64,000 nt of DNA from Lachnotalea sp. AF33-28 (GTDB taxonomy: Bacteria; Bacillota; Clostridia; Lachnospirales; Lachnospiraceae). Location of the stretch: assembly GCF_003477885.1 (NCBI RefSeq), contig NZ_QUEE01000005.1, positions 62,001 through 126,000 of the forward strand, read 5' to 3'. Below the pieces are notes generated by a model. The model made no database searches. It worked only from the letters and a program-made list of their open reading frames with translations, and was not told where the DNA came from. Positions 61,230-64,000 of the stretch are shown piece by piece (within the stretch, counting starts at the first letter, position 1; every line of letters begins with the position of its first letter). Made by a program: the position numbers and the translations under genes.

Positions 61230-63161
61230 TTACGGCCGCTCCATTAAAGGCAGATCGATGAAAAATACCGTGCCGTGTCCGGGCTCGGAGGAAACGTGTA
61301 TCTCGCCCTTAAGTCCGTTTACAATGCACTTTACGATATAGAGCCCCAGTCCGCTGCCCGTGCCGGCATTTTGGCGGCCGACAAAAAAACGGTCAAAGAT
61401 ATGGGCTAACTCTCCGGGCGGGATGCCGCATCCCGTGTCGGCCAGAGACAGATGGCAGTATTTGCCGTCAAGCTGAGCGGAAAGGGTGATCCGCCCGTTG
61501 GGCGGAGTTGCTTTCAGCGCGTTAAAAATCAGATTTTCCAGCACGGTCTCCAGTTTTTTGGGCTGTGCGTAGATGAGACCGTCGCCCTCTAACGGCTCTA
61601 CGGTCAGATACACCGACTGCACCTCCGCCGCCATGTGATGGAGTTCATGGGTCTCTTCCAGCAGATTTCGGACGGACACCGGCTCATAGGCTTCGGTGAG
61701 AGCGTCGATTTTATTGAATTCATTGAGCCCGTATACGCGGCGCGCCATCTCCTGCTGGGTCTGTTCCACCAGATCGATGTAGGTGGAAAGTTCGCTGTCT
61801 ATCCCGGTGTTATGCGCCCGGATAGCCTGGATGAAAGAACCGGTGGCAAAAACCGGAGCTTTCAGGTCGTGGGCCATATCAGCAAAAAATGCCTTCCTCT
61901 CCTGCATCAGATTGGTCAGTTCCGCGGTGCGCTGCTGCACCAGATCTTCCAGATGGGTCTGGAAAGCCGAATTTTCCGCCAGTATACGCCGGTTACGGGC
62001 TGCCATTGTGGCTCCGAAGACAGCCACCAGCAGCAGGCCGCACCATTCGAACTGCCAGAAAAACCGGATGGGTTCGAAGAGATTGCCGGCATGGAACACA
62101 CCGCTAAACAGCGTGGATGTGAGCAGGGAGCACAGCAGTCCTATGCCGAAGACGATACAGCCAAGACATGAAAAGCGCCGTTCCCAGCCCTCTGTTTTCC
62201 GCCCCCGAAGTGTCAGCGCGGCAGCGGCACAGAAGGTAAAGAGATAGAAGAGGTCGGTTAATGCGCCGTGCAGCCGATCTGCCCGCTGATCCGTCCGCGC
62301 TGTCCGGGGCTTTTAAATTCCCTTCACCGGAAAACAGAGCGGTCAGCCGCAGGATGCAGAAGCACAGGCCATAGGGGGCCGCGCTCTGGATCAGATACCA
62401 GAAGGACTCTGCGCCCGCACAGAACAGCCTCACAAAATAATAGGATATGTAGAGCGAATAACAGCAGCACAGCAGTCCGAACCAAAATGCGGCTTTGTCT
62501 TTCGCCGTCCGCCACAGCGTCAGCGTAAAGAGGGCTAGGGTCAGCGGGGCAAAAAAGGCCAGCGCATAGGCCGTGCATTGGACGAGCACCATGCGTGATA
62601 CCGTTTCCGCTGTGCCCAGGGCGGGAGGGTGGTACATGCCGCTGTAATAGCCGCGGTCTGAGGCGGTTTCTACCGTCAGCAGATGATCGCCGGGCGTCAG
62701 GGTGAAGGAAACTCCCGCGCCGCCTTCGCCCTGATCCAGCACAGTGCCATCCAGCCGGATGCTGTGGGTGGAAAAGAGCACAGGAAAATACAGCACCGCC
62801 TCCACCGGGCTGCCGTCATAGGCAGGACGATTTCATATTCAGCTGTACCGTGGGGAGAGGCTGTCCGGTCCCCCCTCTGTAAATTTCCGAACTGTCCGAT
62901 ATAGGTTGGGAGCCGGTCTGACCGTCCGTCGGTCAGCAGCCAGCCGTCGATCAGAAAGAGGGGTGTGTGCCGGGTGATATCCGCTTTTGTCAGCGATACG
63001 ACCCCATGGCTTCCGTAGGGAGGAGCGGTGCGGTATTTGTTATCGGCAGCAAAGAGAAAGACAAAGAACACAGACAGCGTCGCCGCGCACATAACAGCCG
63101 GCAGGTATGCCCGCAAGATGCTTCTTTTGCCGTTCTCATGCGTTCGGCTTTTATTGATCAT
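61230..63161 (-). pseudogene. Sensor histidine kinase with two compensating frameshifts
   Basis: The start at 63161 (MINKSRTHENGK) overlaps the response-regulator stop, with GGAGGA upstream. The frame runs through an extracellular domain to about 62820, where one base seems to be missing after ATCGTCCTGCC; the protein continues in the next frame (SPVEAVLYFPVLFS, then seven hydrophobic helices) to about 62285-62310. There one extra base restores the first frame (DRLHGALTDLFYLF on to the kinase domain). The last part has HisKA with ADMAHDLKAPVFATGSF and an intact ATPase domain (LADTGCGIPP, GTGSGLGLYIVKCI). The architecture is a 7TM-DISM-type kinase. Either a real double mutation or two sequencing errors. 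Confidence 0.8.
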
Positions 63162-63843
63162 TCTTAGTATCCTCCATGGGAACAAAACGGTAGCCTTTTC
63201 CCCACACGGTTTCGATAAACTCGTGGCGGGGGAAGGCTTTTTCTATTTTCCGGCGCATGCGGGAGAGGTGGCCCTGAACGATCTGTGCATCCACCGGTCC
63301 GTTCTGCCACCACAGGGCCCGGTACAGCTCTTCCACCGTCCATACATCCTTGGGACGGGAGGAGAGAAGAGAGAGCAGGGAAAACTCGCTCTGGGTCAGG
63401 GCTAGGTCAGTCCCGGCTATAAAGGCCCGCTGGCGCTGAAAATCCAGAGACAGCGGCGGGAAGACCCGGAGGGCCTGTATTCCCCGGTCTGCAGTCAGCC
63501 GGGCCTGCAGTTTTGCCCAGAAGAGCTCATGGGGGCAGTCCTTCTGTATATAGTCCGCTCCGCCGGCCGCAAATCCCCGAATCTGGTCGGCCTTTTCGGC
63601 CAGACTGCTTAGGAATACCACAGGGGCTTCGGTCAGTTTTTTGATCTCCGCGCAGAGGTCAAAGCCGCTGATCTCCGGCATTTTCACGTCCAGTAAAATC
63701 AGATCGTAGGAGTTAAGCATCAGGCGGCCCACAGCATCTCCCGGTGTCCGGGCGGTTTCCACCCGGCAGCCTTTCTCCTCTAAAAAAGACTTGCGGGCAA
63801 GCATCAGCCACGGCTCATCGTCTATCATAAGAATACGGTACAT
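63151..63843 (-). CDS. OmpR-family response regulator
   Basis: The start at 63843 (MYRILMIDDEPWLMLARK) follows GGGAGGAGAGGAC; the frame is open back to 63882 without support. The 230-residue protein has a receiver with D8/D9 and phospho-acceptor D52 (LILLDVKMPEISGFD). Its conserved Lys sits in DYIQKDCP rather than the common TKPF, so the usual Pro is absent. A winged-helix domain of the OmpR type follows (SEFSLLSLLSSRPKDVWTVE, ending FIETVWGKGYRFV). It is the partner of the adjacent 7TM kinase and overlaps it by 11 bp. Confidence 0.92.
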   Translation of the reverse strand: MYRILMIDDEPWLMLARKSFLEEKGCRVETARTPGDAVGRLMLNSYDLILLDVKMPEISGFDLCAEIKKLTEAPVVFLSSLAEKADQIRGFAAGGADYIQKDCPHELFWAKLQARLTADRGIQALRVFPPLSLDFQRQRAFIAGTDLALTQSEFSLLSLLSSRPKDVWTVEELYRALWWQNGPVDAQIVQGHLSRMRRKIEKAFPRHEFIETVWGKGYRFVPMEDTKNDQ

Positions 63844-63909
63844 GTCCTCTCCTCCCGGCAGTGAATAATTATATACTACCACAGATTATACGCTTTGCCG
63901 TAAAGGAAA

Positions 63910-63946
63910 AGGTGTTTTTGAAGATTTCTTCAAAAACACCTTTTTT
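63910..63946. terminator. Terminator beyond the response-regulator promoter
   Basis: AGGTGTTTTTGAA (63910-63922) pairs perfectly with TTCAAAAACACCT (63929-63941), with T6 on the plus strand and TTTTCC on the minus strand. No plus-strand gene ends here, so it probably stops minus-strand transcription from a gene beyond the right edge. The remaining bases to 64000 hold no gene I can identify. Confidence 0.7.
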
Positions 63947-64000
63947 GCGGTCCGTTTTGTTACAATTAGGGAAAACCGCCGGCAGACAGATGCCGGGTGC

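Overview
The window looks like chromosomal DNA of a spore-forming, strictly anaerobic Firmicute, most likely a Lachnospiraceae gut commensal. The reasons are a YyaC-type and a YtvI-type sporulation gene, two [FeFe] hydrogenases, strong AGGAGG-type ribosome sites, CUT1 sugar transporters with no ATPase gene beside them, and YesM/YesN, LplABC and UxaC/UxuA genes of clostridial type. The genus cannot be fixed from the sequence alone. No rRNA, tRNA, CRISPR array, phage or transposase gene was seen.

Layout. 1-6720: sporulation and envelope genes (partial yyaC, a LysM membrane protein, a DUF5711-like protein, an OmpR-type two-component pair, ytvI). 6842-8627: a GH43-like protein and an unrecognised protein with an HEIIH metal-binding motif on the opposite strand. 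8946-13580: a compact hydrogenase cluster: thioredoxin-like [2Fe-2S] protein, PAS-containing group C (sensory-type) [FeFe] hydrogenase, SpoIIE/PP2C phosphatase and a group B-like [FeFe] hydrogenase. 13628-15622: a polysaccharide deacetylase, a MATE pseudogene and its MarR regulator. 15869-23057: GH3 and MFS genes and a YesM/YesN two-component system, whose two divergent promoter regions share a GTCAAAATWGT motif. 23177-34674: a pectin/rhamnogalacturonan locus (two solute-binding lipoproteins, cupin, GH105, two permeases, GH28, sugar isomerase, a broken PL22 oligogalacturonate lyase and a third binding protein), with an AraC regulator at 35113. 36027-38622: a mutarotase-like protein, a VanZ-like protein, an acetyltransferase remnant and a nucleoside hydrolase. 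38683-52262: a glucuronoxylan/aldouronate locus (membrane AraC regulator, LplA/B/C-type transporter, uxaC, mannonate oxidoreductase, uxuA, GH115, RraA-like, GH39). 52269-58345: oxidoreductase, MATE transporter behind a perfect cre site, a 5'-truncated gene, a methyltransferase, ogt and a GNAT protein. 58526-63843: GH88, a MerR-RDD membrane fusion and a two-component system whose kinase is split by two frameshifts.

How the genes work together. Pectin backbones are cut by GH28 and the unsaturated ends removed by GH105/GH88. Glucuronoxylan side chains are removed by GH115 and xylosides by GH39/GH3. Freed uronates pass through UxaC, mannonate oxidoreductase and UxuA to 2-keto-3-deoxygluconate. 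Each sugar block has its own AraC-type or two-component regulator. The hydrogenase cluster may link fermentative hydrogen to a phosphoprotein switch.

The least expected content is a set of short palindromic repeats in intergenic DNA, including a 40-bp element flanked by an 8-bp direct repeat, plus at least five damaged genes. Several of these damaged genes lie next to the repeats.
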